The notes under the pieces: generated by a model
Seen by the model: the letters and a program-made list of their open reading frames with translations, nothing else
Database searches by the model: none
Told to the model about the DNA's origin: nothing
In this document: piece after piece, positions 24,704 to 32,544 of the stretch
Layout of the letters: each line of letters opens with the position of its first letter
How positions within the stretch are numbered: position 1 is the first letter of the stretch
Position numbers and translations under genes: made by a program
DNA from: an uncultured Eubacteriales bacterium
GTDB taxonomy: Bacteria; Bacillota; Clostridia; UBA1381; UBA9506
NCBI GenBank assembly: GCA_949299615.1
Contig: CASGBM010000002.1
Span: 1 to 45,724 of the forward strand
Length of the DNA: 45,724 bases
Direction of reading: 5' to 3'

Positions 24704-26402
24704 CGGAGGATCCCTCCACTGAAATCGCTTCTTTCAGTTTAGTGAGTGCGATTTTCGTTTCCGCTGTGGTTTCGCCCAAAAGCGATGCGATTTCCTGTAC
24801 AACGCGCATTTGTTTTTCAATGACCTTGTCCGCCGTATTCACTGTTTTTTGACGGATTTCATTTACTTTCTGCTCTTCCAGCTGCTCATCAGTAATATCT
24901 TTCATAATGCTGATAATCAGCTTATGCTCTTTATCGTACAAAATGGATTCTTTAACATATTTTTCATATTCCGCTAAATACCTTCGCTGTTCCATGCGCG
25001 TTTGACCGCTTGACAAAATTTCCAAATACGGCTTGGGATCAAGCACCTCTACCGCCGGCATGTTTTTCACCTGCAGCGAACCGGCAAGGTTAAACAGGCG
25101 TTTTGCCGCGCGGTTCATCTGCTGAATGTTGAGCTGATCGTCAAAAACAACGATCGCATTCGGCGTGAGCATAATGATTTTATCGGAAAAAGACTCCGCC
25201 TTTTCCATCATAAACGGCAGGCACATGCTCGGTTCGGCTTTTCCCAGGAAAACCGCCACCGCTTTTTCCCGGCAGGTTGCATAGCCGCAGGTACCGCAGT
25301 TTAGCTCGTGTTCCGGCTTCGTTTTTCCCATGCTTTCCAAAATCGCCGTAATCTGTTCTTCGCTCGGCATCACATGGCTTACGGTTGCCGGAGTAAAGTT
25401 CTGCGCAAGGTCAATCTTCGTCTCAATATTAAAATCATCGCGGCTTTTTGCTTCAAGCGGCTTGGCAAAATCGCGCAGCTTAATGGTGCAGTCCAGCATT
25501 TCTTCGCGATACCGGCGCACCATCGGCCCGTTAATGCAGCTGCCGCGGCAAATGCTCATTTCAACAAAACAATGGCTTAACTTTCCGCTGACAATGTTTT
25601 TTAAGGCGGCAATGCAGTCTTTTACGCCGTCAACGGCAAGATAGCGAAAATCGCTGCCGTCCGTATTCATGGACTCAATAATGCCGCCCGTTTCCGGGAA
25701 AAAGCGCGACATGCGCGTATCCTGTGTGACATCATCTGCCGGCGCAAGGTTTGTGTTTTCTTCAGCAAACCATTCTCTGAGCTCCTCATAGGTTAAAACG
25801 CAGTCAACCAGCCCCGGGTTTTCATCCGCCTCGTCCTTTTTGGAAATACAAGGACCGATAAATACAACATAAGCATTTGGATCTTCTTCTTTTATCATTT
25901 TTGCGTGCGCAAGCATCGGCGAAAGCACATGTGCAAGATAAGGGATTGCTTCCGGATAATATTTGCGCACAAGCAGGATCGTAGAATGGCAGCAGGTAGA
26001 AATAATCACGTCCTGGCTGGCGCTTGCTACCATCCGCTCGTATTCGCTTTTCACCACATAGGCTCCCTCTGCGGTTTCGCGCGCAGAATCAAAGCCCAGC
26101 TTGCGGAGCCAGCCTTCCATCTCTCCAAGGTCGCGCGCGTCAAAATCAACGATAAAAGACGGGGCAACGCTTGCGATTACACGCTTGCCGGCACGAATGG
26201 CGTCCTTTACTTTAGAAACGTCGTGGCGCACATCTTTTGCGTTTTGCGGACAGGCAACCACACAGCGGCCGCATAAAATACATTCCTGCGGCAGAATATT
26301 TGCCTGCTGGTCAGAAAACTGGATGGATTTGACCGGGCACTCGCGGATACACTTATGACAATTTTTACAGTTTGCCTTTTTAAGACCTAAAATTTGATTC
26401 AC
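24696..26402 (-). CDS. hydS: Sensory [FeFe]-hydrogenase with PAS domain (HydS-like, group C)
   Basis: 568 residues, GTG start with a GGGGGG site. Two ferredoxin-type clusters lie at residues 12-51 (CKNCHKCIRECP, CILCGRCVVACP). The H-cluster domain has L1 STCCH (135-139), L2 PCISKKDE (184-191) and L3 SICRGSC (283-289), all diverged from catalytic forms as in the group C proteins. An RnfB-like cluster motif CGTCGYATC-x16-C follows at 369-394. A PAS domain covers about 410-510, and a coiled-coil tail ends the protein. Group C proteins are thought to sense H2 or redox state. It is coupled to the phosphatase gene, so the PAS region may pass the signal to it. Confidence 0.85.
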   Translation of the reverse strand: MNQILGLKKANCKNCHKCIRECPVKSIQFSDQQANILPQECILCGRCVVACPQNAKDVRHDVSKVKDAIRAGKRVIASVAPSFIVDFDARDLGEMEGWLRKLGFDSARETAEGAYVVKSEYERMVASASQDVIISTCCHSTILLVRKYYPEAIPYLAHVLSPMLAHAKMIKEEDPNAYVVFIGPCISKKDEADENPGLVDCVLTYEELREWFAEENTNLAPADDVTQDTRMSRFFPETGGIIESMNTDGSDFRYLAVDGVKDCIAALKNIVSGKLSHCFVEMSICRGSCINGPMVRRYREEMLDCTIKLRDFAKPLEAKSRDDFNIETKIDLAQNFTPATVSHVMPSEEQITAILESMGKTKPEHELNCGTCGYATCREKAVAVFLGKAEPSMCLPFMMEKAESFSDKIIMLTPNAIVVFDDQLNIQQMNRAAKRLFNLAGSLQVKNMPAVEVLDPKPYLEILSSGQTRMEQRRYLAEYEKYVKESILYDKEHKLIISIMKDITDEQLEEQKVNEIRQKTVNTADKVIEKQMRVVQEIASLLGETTAETKIALTKLKEAISVEGSSDE

Positions 26403-26417
26403 AAATCATCCCCCCTG

Positions 26418-26663
26418 TTAACGGCAGGCGTCTAAGACGTATTTTTGAAACACCTCGTGCATGTTCTCCCGGTTTACGCCTAAAACCAACTCATCATCTA
26501 CCTTTACCGTCACGCCGTCCATGCATTTTCCCAGACAAAACGCGGCGGAAAGCTCCACTTTGTCCTGCAACTGGTTCTTTTCAATCAGTTCTTTAAACGT
26601 ATTGATGATGTCATACGACCCTTTTAAGTGGCAGGAACTGCCGATACACACACTAACGACCAT
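26418..26663 (-). CDS. Thioredoxin-like [2Fe-2S] ferredoxin
   Basis: 81 residues from the ATG at 26663, set by GGAGGAGG. Cys at CIGSSC (residues 6 and 11) and at CLGKC (near 45-50) form the [2Fe-2S] pattern of the NuoE/HydC-like thioredoxin-fold ferredoxins. It is first in the hydrogenase operon, 15 bases before the sensory hydrogenase, and probably passes electrons to or from it. Confidence 0.85.
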   Translation of the reverse strand: MVVSVCIGSSCHLKGSYDIINTFKELIEKNQLQDKVELSAAFCLGKCMDGVTVKVDDELVLGVNRENMHEVFQKYVLDACR

Positions 26664-26785
26664 TTTTCTTCCTCCTCCAAAGACAATTGGGCACTTTTTC
26701 ACCATTTTCATGCAGCGCCTGCGGGCGCGTGTTTTCATGTACGGCGCAACGTTTTAAGCGCCGCGCAAAAGCTATAATTACTCTC

Positions 26786-26814
26786 ATTATACAATATATT
26801 TCCCGCATTTTCAA
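26786..26814 (-). promoter_or_regulatory. Promoter of the hydrogenase operon
   Basis: On the minus strand TTGAAA (26809-26814), 17 bases, TATAAT (26786-26791): a near-consensus promoter about 120 bases before the first gene. Confidence 0.85.
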
Positions 26815-26817
26815 CAG

Positions 26818-26835
26818 CTGTGAAAAATTTAACAT
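26818..26835. promoter_or_regulatory. Rex-type operator at the hydrogenase promoter
   Basis: CTGTGAAAAATTTAACAT holds TGTGAA, 4 bases, TTAACA: one half-site of the TGTGAA type and one of the clostridial TTAACA type. It ends 3 bases from the -35 hexamer, a position where Rex would hinder RNA polymerase. ACAGCTGT, a palindrome, overlaps the -35 side (26814-26821). Confidence 0.6.
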
Positions 26836-26879
26836 ATAAAAACTTTTTTATTAAATATTTCTTAAATGCAGAAAATAAA

Positions 26880-26908
26880 TTGTATTCGCCAAAGGGATAT
26901 GATATAAT
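26880..26908 (+). promoter_or_regulatory. Promoter of the MATE operon
   Basis: TTGTAT (26880-26885), 17 bases, TATAAT (26903-26908), divergent from the hydrogenase promoter and about 90 bases before the MATE start. Confidence 0.75.
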
Positions 26909-26998
26909 AAAACAATCAGGAAAAAACTGGCGGTGCTTTTGCTGCACCGATTCATGATGGTGTGAAAACATGGGTTTTTAGAGGAGTGAGCGGCAAGC

Positions 26999-28432
26999 AT
27001 GAAAAACATTAACGATCTCGGCAGCGAAAAGCTGTCCCGGCTGATTGTCCGGTTATCCCTTCCTGCCATTTTGGGCATGGTTGTCAATCTGTTATATAAC
27101 ATCGTAGACCGGATTTTTGTCGGACAGCTGGGAAGCGAAGCGCTGGGAGCCATTACGGCGGTAGCGCCGTATATGACAATTTTAACCGGGTTTGCTGTTT
27201 TAGTTGGGACTGGCGCCGCCGCTCTGATTTCCATTAAATTGGGCGAGCGCAAACCCAAAACATCCGCACGTATTTTATCCACTTCGCTGGGTCTGCTTCT
27301 CATCCTCTCTGTGCTGATCATGATCCCGTCCTTTTTCCTTCAGGATGCGATTTTAAAACTTTCGGGCTCTGCGCATACGTCACAGATGATGGTGGATTAT
27401 GCAAAAGATTATCTGTTTGTGATCATCATCGGCGTTCCGTTCCAGCTGATCAGTCTGGGAATGGATCAGAATATGCGCGCAGAAGGAAACGCCAAGGCCG
27501 CGATGTATGCGATGGTTTTGGGCGCAGTTACAAACATTGTGTTAGATCCTGTTTTTATCTTTGGCTTTGGCATGGGGACGCGCGGCGCGGCGATTGCAAC
27601 TATAATCGGCCAGGCGATGACCTCTGCTTTTATTCTCATTTACTATTTCGGAAACCACAGCCATTTGAAAATCAATATGAAGCATTGCCGGTTTCGGTAC
27701 TCGTTTAAGATCATGTCGCTGGGCATGCCGCAGTTTTTAATTCAGCTCGCCAGCGGAGCAATTATGCTGGTATACAATAATAGTCTGGTGCGCTACGGCG
27801 TAATATTAGACGCAGAACGCGGCGCAGACGTTGCGCTTGCGGCGTTTGGCATTATCACGAGCGTTTCCATGGTGCTCCTCATGCCTCTTAACGGCCTCAG
27901 CCAGGGCATTCAGCCGATTATCGGCTATAACTATGGCGCGAAAAATTATCTTCGCGTGAAAAAAACTTTTTTGACTGCTGTCTTTTACGCGACCGTTTGG
28001 ATGACCCTTGGTTTTTTGGCGGCGGAAACAGTTCCGCGCTATATTTTTATGGCGTTTAACAACAAAGACCAGGACCTTTTAAATTTTGGTTCGCAGACGC
28101 TTCGGATCATTGCGATTTTCCTGCCTTTGGTCGGTTTCCAAACGCTGAGCTCCAACTACTTTCTTGCGGTAGGAAAGCCAAAGGCATCGATCTTTTTGAG
28201 CGTTTCGCGGCAAATTTTATTATTTATTCCCTTGATTTTATTATTGCCTCTGTTTTTGCCCGATCAACTTAAAATATATGGCGTCATCTGGGCTTCGCCC
28301 GTTGCCGACTTTTTATCGGCGGTGATTGCCGGAATATACATTTTATTTGAAATGAAGCGGCTCAGCCGCCTGGAGCAGGACCATTTAAAACGGATGCAGA
28401 AACAGCCGGTTCAAGAAGGTGCCGTCAAATGA
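26999..28432 (+). CDS. MATE-family efflux transporter
   Basis: 477 residues with twelve hydrophobic segments arranged as two MatE repeats (N-terminal PAILGMVVNLLYNIVDRIFVGQLG; the second begins near residue 235). Family members export cationic drugs or metabolites, driven by Na+ or H+. AGGAG precedes the ATG. The stop overlaps the next start as ATGA, so it is coupled to the CAP-domain gene. The substrate is unknown. Confidence 0.92.
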   Translation: MKNINDLGSEKLSRLIVRLSLPAILGMVVNLLYNIVDRIFVGQLGSEALGAITAVAPYMTILTGFAVLVGTGAAALISIKLGERKPKTSARILSTSLGLLLILSVLIMIPSFFLQDAILKLSGSAHTSQMMVDYAKDYLFVIIIGVPFQLISLGMDQNMRAEGNAKAAMYAMVLGAVTNIVLDPVFIFGFGMGTRGAAIATIIGQAMTSAFILIYYFGNHSHLKINMKHCRFRYSFKIMSLGMPQFLIQLASGAIMLVYNNSLVRYGVILDAERGADVALAAFGIITSVSMVLLMPLNGLSQGIQPIIGYNYGAKNYLRVKKTFLTAVFYATVWMTLGFLAAETVPRYIFMAFNNKDQDLLNFGSQTLRIIAIFLPLVGFQTLSSNYFLAVGKPKASIFLSVSRQILLFIPLILLLPLFLPDQLKIYGVIWASPVADFLSAVIAGIYILFEMKRLSRLEQDHLKRMQKQPVQEGAVK

Positions 28433-29460
28433 TCAAAAAAACAGCGGCGGCGCTTTTACTGGTTTTTATTTGTATTGTATTTTTTGACATTGATGTGACA
28501 AAGCTCACGGAACAAGCGGTTGACTTTGTGCTGCAAAGGCAGGAGGAACTGCCGCCGCCGTCAGGAGAGATCACTCCGTCAACGCTTGCCGTAGCCGGCA
28601 AAACGGTAAATATTGGGGATGGGCTTGACACGGTGATGGATGTTTTCGGCGATGCGATGGATACGATTGCCAGCGAATATGGCTTTACATGGTATATTTA
28701 CCACCAGGATTATCAAAATTATATACAAATCGGACTGGATGAAACCGGTACGGTGCGCGCGGCATATAGCAATTCGCCGAATTTTGAATTTGACGGCCTG
28801 CACGTTGGTTCCACCATGGACGAGACGCGCATGGCGCTGGGCGAGCCTTTAGAAAGCATTCAAAAGGGCAACGTGATTTTTCAGCTCAATCATGGCGTTG
28901 ACGGCAAACGGGAAGTGGATGTGTTTTTCTTCCGCGGTTTATATGTCCGAATTTTTTATGACTGTTTTAAGAATAATACGGTAACTGCAATCCATATAAT
29001 AGAAGAGGGTACGGAACTTTCTTTTGACAGGCGGTATGCCCAGGGCACCGCAGAATTTGCGCGTGCGATGGAAAAGGAAAATTTTTACGTGACAAACGCG
29101 CTTCGCGTCCGCGAGGGGTTTTCGCCGGTTAAATGGAGCGAAAAAACACACGAGGCGGCGCTTTCCCACTCCAAAGATATGGCGGAGAACAATTATTTCA
29201 GCCACACTGACCTTTCGGGGAAGTCCGCAATAGACCGCGTTAAAGCGGCGGGTGTTTCGGTTTCGTCTGTGGCAGAAAATTTAGCCGCCGGCGGGCAGAA
29301 CGGAATTATTATGCATGAGCTTTTAATGAATTCTGAGGGGCACAGAAAAAACATCCTCGGATATTATGAGTTTATGGGCGTCGGCGTTGCGTTTGATGAA
29401 GAAAACCGGCCGTATCTGACACAAAATTATTATAATCCGCCAAAAATTCTGATCGGATGA
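28429..29460 (+). CDS. Exported CAP-domain protein with N-terminal CAP-associated domain
   Basis: 343 residues. A signal or anchor segment lies at residues 4-22. A CAP-associated N-terminal domain spans about 55-195 (MDVFGDAMD; LHVGSTMDETRMALGEP). The CAP/SCP domain runs from about 210 to 343 with SHSKDMAENNYFSHT, AENLAAG and MNSEGHRKNIL, and keeps the His/Glu residues of the family. Close relatives are the YlbC/YkwD type of Bacillota, extracellular and mostly of unknown function. It is translationally coupled to the MATE gene. Confidence 0.88.
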   Translation: MIKKTAAALLLVFICIVFFDIDVTKLTEQAVDFVLQRQEELPPPSGEITPSTLAVAGKTVNIGDGLDTVMDVFGDAMDTIASEYGFTWYIYHQDYQNYIQIGLDETGTVRAAYSNSPNFEFDGLHVGSTMDETRMALGEPLESIQKGNVIFQLNHGVDGKREVDVFFFRGLYVRIFYDCFKNNTVTAIHIIEEGTELSFDRRYAQGTAEFARAMEKENFYVTNALRVREGFSPVKWSEKTHEAALSHSKDMAENNYFSHTDLSGKSAIDRVKAAGVSVSSVAENLAAGGQNGIIMHELLMNSEGHRKNILGYYEFMGVGVAFDEENRPYLTQNYYNPPKILIG

Positions 29461-29475
29461 CAGGAAGGTGGCAGA

Positions 29476-29991
29476 ATGGAAAAAAATATTGTACTCATTG
29501 GTTTTATGGGGTCCGGCAAAACCACGGTCGGGCGCCGTGTGGCAGCGCAGCTGGGACGGGATTTTTACGACACGGATGAATGGCTGAAAAAAAGCGAAAA
29601 AATGCCGCCGGCACAGATTATAGCCAAAAAAGGCGAAAAGTACTTTGAGGGGGCGCAGCGTTTTGCGGTTATGAACCTCTGCGAAAACGAACACTGTGTC
29701 ATCTCGACCGGCGGCAACACGATGAAGGACAGGCAAAACCGTGATTTACTAAAGGAAAACGGTATCTTGGTATGGCTCAAAGCGGATGCCAACACGGTTT
29801 ATCAAAACACCAGCTCCTCGCATAACCGCCGTCCGGAGCTGGCCGGCGCATCGGTTGAAGACATTGCCGCAATGCTTAAAGAACGGGAGCCCTATTATGA
29901 AATATGTGATATTTGCGTTGAGGTAGATGAGCGCGACATGGACCAGATTGTCGCAACTGTTTTGGAAGAAATTCAAAAATTTAACAATTAA
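29476..29991 (+). CDS. aroK: Shikimate kinase-like protein with altered substrate residues
   Basis: 171 residues. The P-loop GFMGSGKTT (9-17), Asp34 in DTDEW and the RRP lid segment (118-120) match shikimate kinases. Two shikimate-contact positions differ: the conserved FR dipeptide reads F57-E58 and the GGG loop reads G-G-N at 79-81. It may still phosphorylate shikimate (Arg62 could stand in) or may use another substrate. It lies 15 bases after the CAP gene and no other aromatic biosynthesis gene is adjacent. GGAAGG precedes the ATG. Confidence 0.7.
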   Translation: MEKNIVLIGFMGSGKTTVGRRVAAQLGRDFYDTDEWLKKSEKMPPAQIIAKKGEKYFEGAQRFAVMNLCENEHCVISTGGNTMKDRQNRDLLKENGILVWLKADANTVYQNTSSSHNRRPELAGASVEDIAAMLKEREPYYEICDICVEVDERDMDQIVATVLEEIQKFNN

Positions 29992-30022
29992 AAACCGCCT
30001 ACATGAGAGAAAGGGGTCACAA

Positions 30023-30370
30023 ATGATGGAAGAAAACTGTATTTTTTGCAAAATTATTCGGGGGGAAATCCCATCCCAAAAGGTGTATGAGGATGAATGG
30101 GTATATGCTTTTCGCGATATTAACCCCGCTGCGCCGACACATATCTTAATTGTGCCAAAAGAACACCTCGCATCGGCAAACGCATTAGAAGAAAAGCACG
30201 AGGCGCTGGTTGGGCATATATTAGTGTGCGCCCGCAAAATTGCCGAGGAACAAGGATTTGCCGAATACGGGTACCGTATTGTCAACAACTGCGGAGAAAA
30301 CGCGGGACAGACGGTGTTCCATCTGCATTTCCATGTGCTTTCCGGTGCAAAATTTGACCGGATGGTATAA
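30023..30370 (+). CDS. HIT-family nucleotide-binding protein (HinT-like)
   Basis: 115 residues from the ATG at 30023, with AAAGGGG upstream. The N-terminal CIFCKI pair may bind zinc. The histidine triad is FHLHFHVL near residue 105, where the middle of the triad is the nucleophile in the HinT purine nucleoside phosphoramidases. GEIPSQKVYED is also typical. It is last in the MATE-CAP-kinase-HIT run, 31 bases after the kinase gene. Confidence 0.92.
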   Translation: MMEENCIFCKIIRGEIPSQKVYEDEWVYAFRDINPAAPTHILIVPKEHLASANALEEKHEALVGHILVCARKIAEEQGFAEYGYRIVNNCGENAGQTVFHLHFHVLSGAKFDRMV

Positions 30371-30437
30371 AAAGTTTGCAAATATGGATTCGCAATGGCT
30401 CAATGCGGTTGGCAGTGTCCATACGGTCCGACATCAT

Positions 30438-30476
30438 AAAAAACAAAGCGCAGAAAATTCTGCGCTTTGTTTTTTT
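30438..30476. terminator. Bidirectional terminator, 18-bp perfect stem
   Basis: AAAAAACAAAGCGCAGAA and its complement around an AA loop. It ends the HIT operon on the plus strand and the DUF4190/DUF2752 genes on the minus strand. Confidence 0.93.
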
Positions 30477-30505
30477 ATTTGTTTACAGATTTGGCCCTTT
30501 GAGGA

Positions 30506-30802
30506 TTAGCCCATAATCGCATCCATAAATCCCATGGAAAGACCGATTGCGGCTAAGATAATTAAAATAACAACCAAAACCAGACCAATTATTGACAGCA
30601 CAATACCGGCTGTTGCCATACCGTTTTTCTTTGCTTTGTTTGCTATGATTCCGAAAATAAGGCCCAAAATGGCAGCCGGGATTCCCAGATACCACACACA
30701 CATGAAGACCACAGAAACTATACCAAGCACCAAAGATGCAATGGCAAACCCTTTCTTGTCCTGACTGCCGTTCGGCATGCTTGTGTTGTTCATTTCTTCC
30801 AT
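30506..30802 (-). CDS. DUF4190-type small membrane protein
   Basis: 98 residues from the ATG at 30802, with GAGGAGG upstream. A short polar N terminus (NNTSMPNGSQDKKG) is followed by two or three hydrophobic segments with FAIASLVLGIVSV, IPAAILGLIFGIIA and a basic loop KAKKNG, the DUF4190 pattern. It is a membrane protein of unknown function, paired with the DUF2752 gene 37 bases upstream. Confidence 0.8.
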   Translation of the reverse strand: MEEMNNTSMPNGSQDKKGFAIASLVLGIVSVVFMCVWYLGIPAAILGLIFGIIANKAKKNGMATAGIVLSIIGLVLVVILIILAAIGLSMGFMDAIMG

Positions 30803-30839
30803 AATAATCCTCCTCATTTTATCATTTTCTGTTTCCGTG

Positions 30840-31244
30840 TCAAAAAATCCATAAGATAAGATTTCGCGCCACGGCAAATATCCAGGCCGCAATGCAAAAC
30901 AAAATCCATATCTTATAATTCCCGACTGCAGAAAACAGTTTATAAACCTTGCCATTGTTTGAAAAACAAACGACATTTGCTAAAACCAATAATCCTGTCA
31001 AATATACTCCTAAGAGCAATATAAAACCATTCTTACAAACCGCTCCCCAAAAATCCAGGTTCAGCACACAGCGCAGTGCATGGGTTGCTCCACAGGTTGG
31101 GCACATCCATCCCGTCACCGCAGCAACCGGGCAAACCGGATGCAAAATTTCGGAAAGGCGGATGAGGGCAGGCGCAAAGAGCAACAGCAAAAAAAACATC
31201 GCGTCAACCAAAATGATACCAATTTTTTTTCTTTTCGTCTGCAT
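30840..31244 (-). CDS. DUF2752 membrane protein
   Basis: 134 residues with three or four membrane segments and the family motif CPTCGATHA near residue 48, preceded by CPVAAVTGW. The role is unknown. It is commonly found beside DUF4190-type genes, as here. Start context: the ATG at 31244 has a weak ribosome site (GATTGAAACAGG). Confidence 0.8.
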   Translation of the reverse strand: MQTKRKKIGIILVDAMFFLLLLFAPALIRLSEILHPVCPVAAVTGWMCPTCGATHALRCVLNLDFWGAVCKNGFILLLGVYLTGLLVLANVVCFSNNGKVYKLFSAVGNYKIWILFCIAAWIFAVARNLILWIF

Positions 31245-31343
31245 CCTGTTTCAATCTTTCGTTTTTATTTTCCATGAAATCCAACGCCAAAACAATAGAA
31301 ACTTCTGGTTTTCCTGTCAGTTTCTTATGGCGCTGGCTTCCGT

Positions 31344-32507
31344 TTATTCTTCCAACTCTGACTCTTGTGTGGATTCCGTATTTTCCGTTTCTTGTGTATC
31401 CTCTGCGTTGTCTGCATCGTCTGCATCCGTTTCCGTATTTTCTGTCTCTTCCGTTGTCTCTTCTGTTATTTCTTCGGTATTATCTGCCGTTTCCGTGTCT
31501 TCGGAATCATTTTCTGCTATCTCCGTATTTTCTGCCTCTTCGGAATTTTCTTCCCCGTCTGCACTCTCTGTTAAGCCTTTAACGACTTCACGGTAGCCAT
31601 GAACAAAATTAACCGCTTTTTCCGTATCTAAAACGGAGGAAATGAACAGGCGTTCCACGTTTTGGTTACGTTCCACCGGGAAAGCAACAATACTTCCGTC
31701 CGAAGCGGTGACCATGTTTTTCACCTCTTCATCCCCTTCAATCCATTCCATAGCGCTCGGAGAGTATTTTGCGATAGCATCGTCCAATTTGGCAAAAGCG
31801 CCGGATGTGACCTTTTCTTCTATTACCTCATCCGTTAAAGTCCCCTCGTCTAAAACGATCAGCGGCTCGCCGGCAGCAAGCATAAGATTTAATTTTTCCA
31901 GCCAGGCATCGTCTTGCAAGACAACACAGGTAACCGCGTTCACCCCGGTGACCGCTGCGGCAACTTCCATCAGTTTATCTACGCCGGCGTCCATCGCCGC
32001 TTGCGACATGCCGATCGTAAATGCGGTATAAGCCGGCGATTTTACCGAAAGCAGGCTGTGCTTTCCTTCTTCCGGCATGGCTTCGTAAAAAGTTGCCGTA
32101 CAGCCAAACACATGATTGATAAAACGCATGGGCACAAAAGTGCGGTCACTTACAATCCGTGATGCACAGCTTTGTTCTATTCCAATCGTAAGCGAAATTT
32201 CTTCGCCGTTTACACTAGCGGTATCCTCGCCGACCATCAGTGAAATGGACAGCTCTTGTCCGTTCGGCGTTCCCGAAATGGAAACAAGCCCGTCAGAGAA
32301 AGTAATATTCTCATCCGCTATCCCCAATGCCACGCTAAACGCGCGGATTGGTACAAGGCAAATGTCATTTTCCATAAAAGGCGCGGCGTCAAGCTCCAAA
32401 AGGCTGCCATCAACTTCTACATCAATCGGCACTTCCTCTGCAAAAGCCGGAATGCCCACAGCCAAAACCAACAAACACGACAAAACAAGCGCTAAAAACT
32501 TTTTCAT
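31344..32507 (-). CDS. Exported copper-amine-oxidase-N-type protein with acidic tail
   Basis: 387 residues. A signal peptide covers 1-23 (cleavage after AFA). Residues 30-145 carry the copper amine oxidase N-terminal-like pattern (VPIRAFSVALG; DRTFVPMRFINHVFG), a wall- or stalk-associated module in Clostridia, not an oxidase. A middle region of unknown fold follows. The last 75 residues are a low-complexity Glu/Thr/Asn/Asp tail built from repeats such as ENTE and TEET. It is 37 bases after the GerMN gene and probably in its operon. GAGGAG precedes the ATG. Confidence 0.75.
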   Translation of the reverse strand: MKKFLALVLSCLLVLAVGIPAFAEEVPIDVEVDGSLLELDAAPFMENDICLVPIRAFSVALGIADENITFSDGLVSISGTPNGQELSISLMVGEDTASVNGEEISLTIGIEQSCASRIVSDRTFVPMRFINHVFGCTATFYEAMPEEGKHSLLSVKSPAYTAFTIGMSQAAMDAGVDKLMEVAAAVTGVNAVTCVVLQDDAWLEKLNLMLAAGEPLIVLDEGTLTDEVIEEKVTSGAFAKLDDAIAKYSPSAMEWIEGDEEVKNMVTASDGSIVAFPVERNQNVERLFISSVLDTEKAVNFVHGYREVVKGLTESADGEENSEEAENTEIAENDSEDTETADNTEEITEETTEETENTETDADDADNAEDTQETENTESTQESELEE

Positions 32508-32544
32508 AAAAATCCTCTCCTCATACGTAATATAAATGGTTCCT

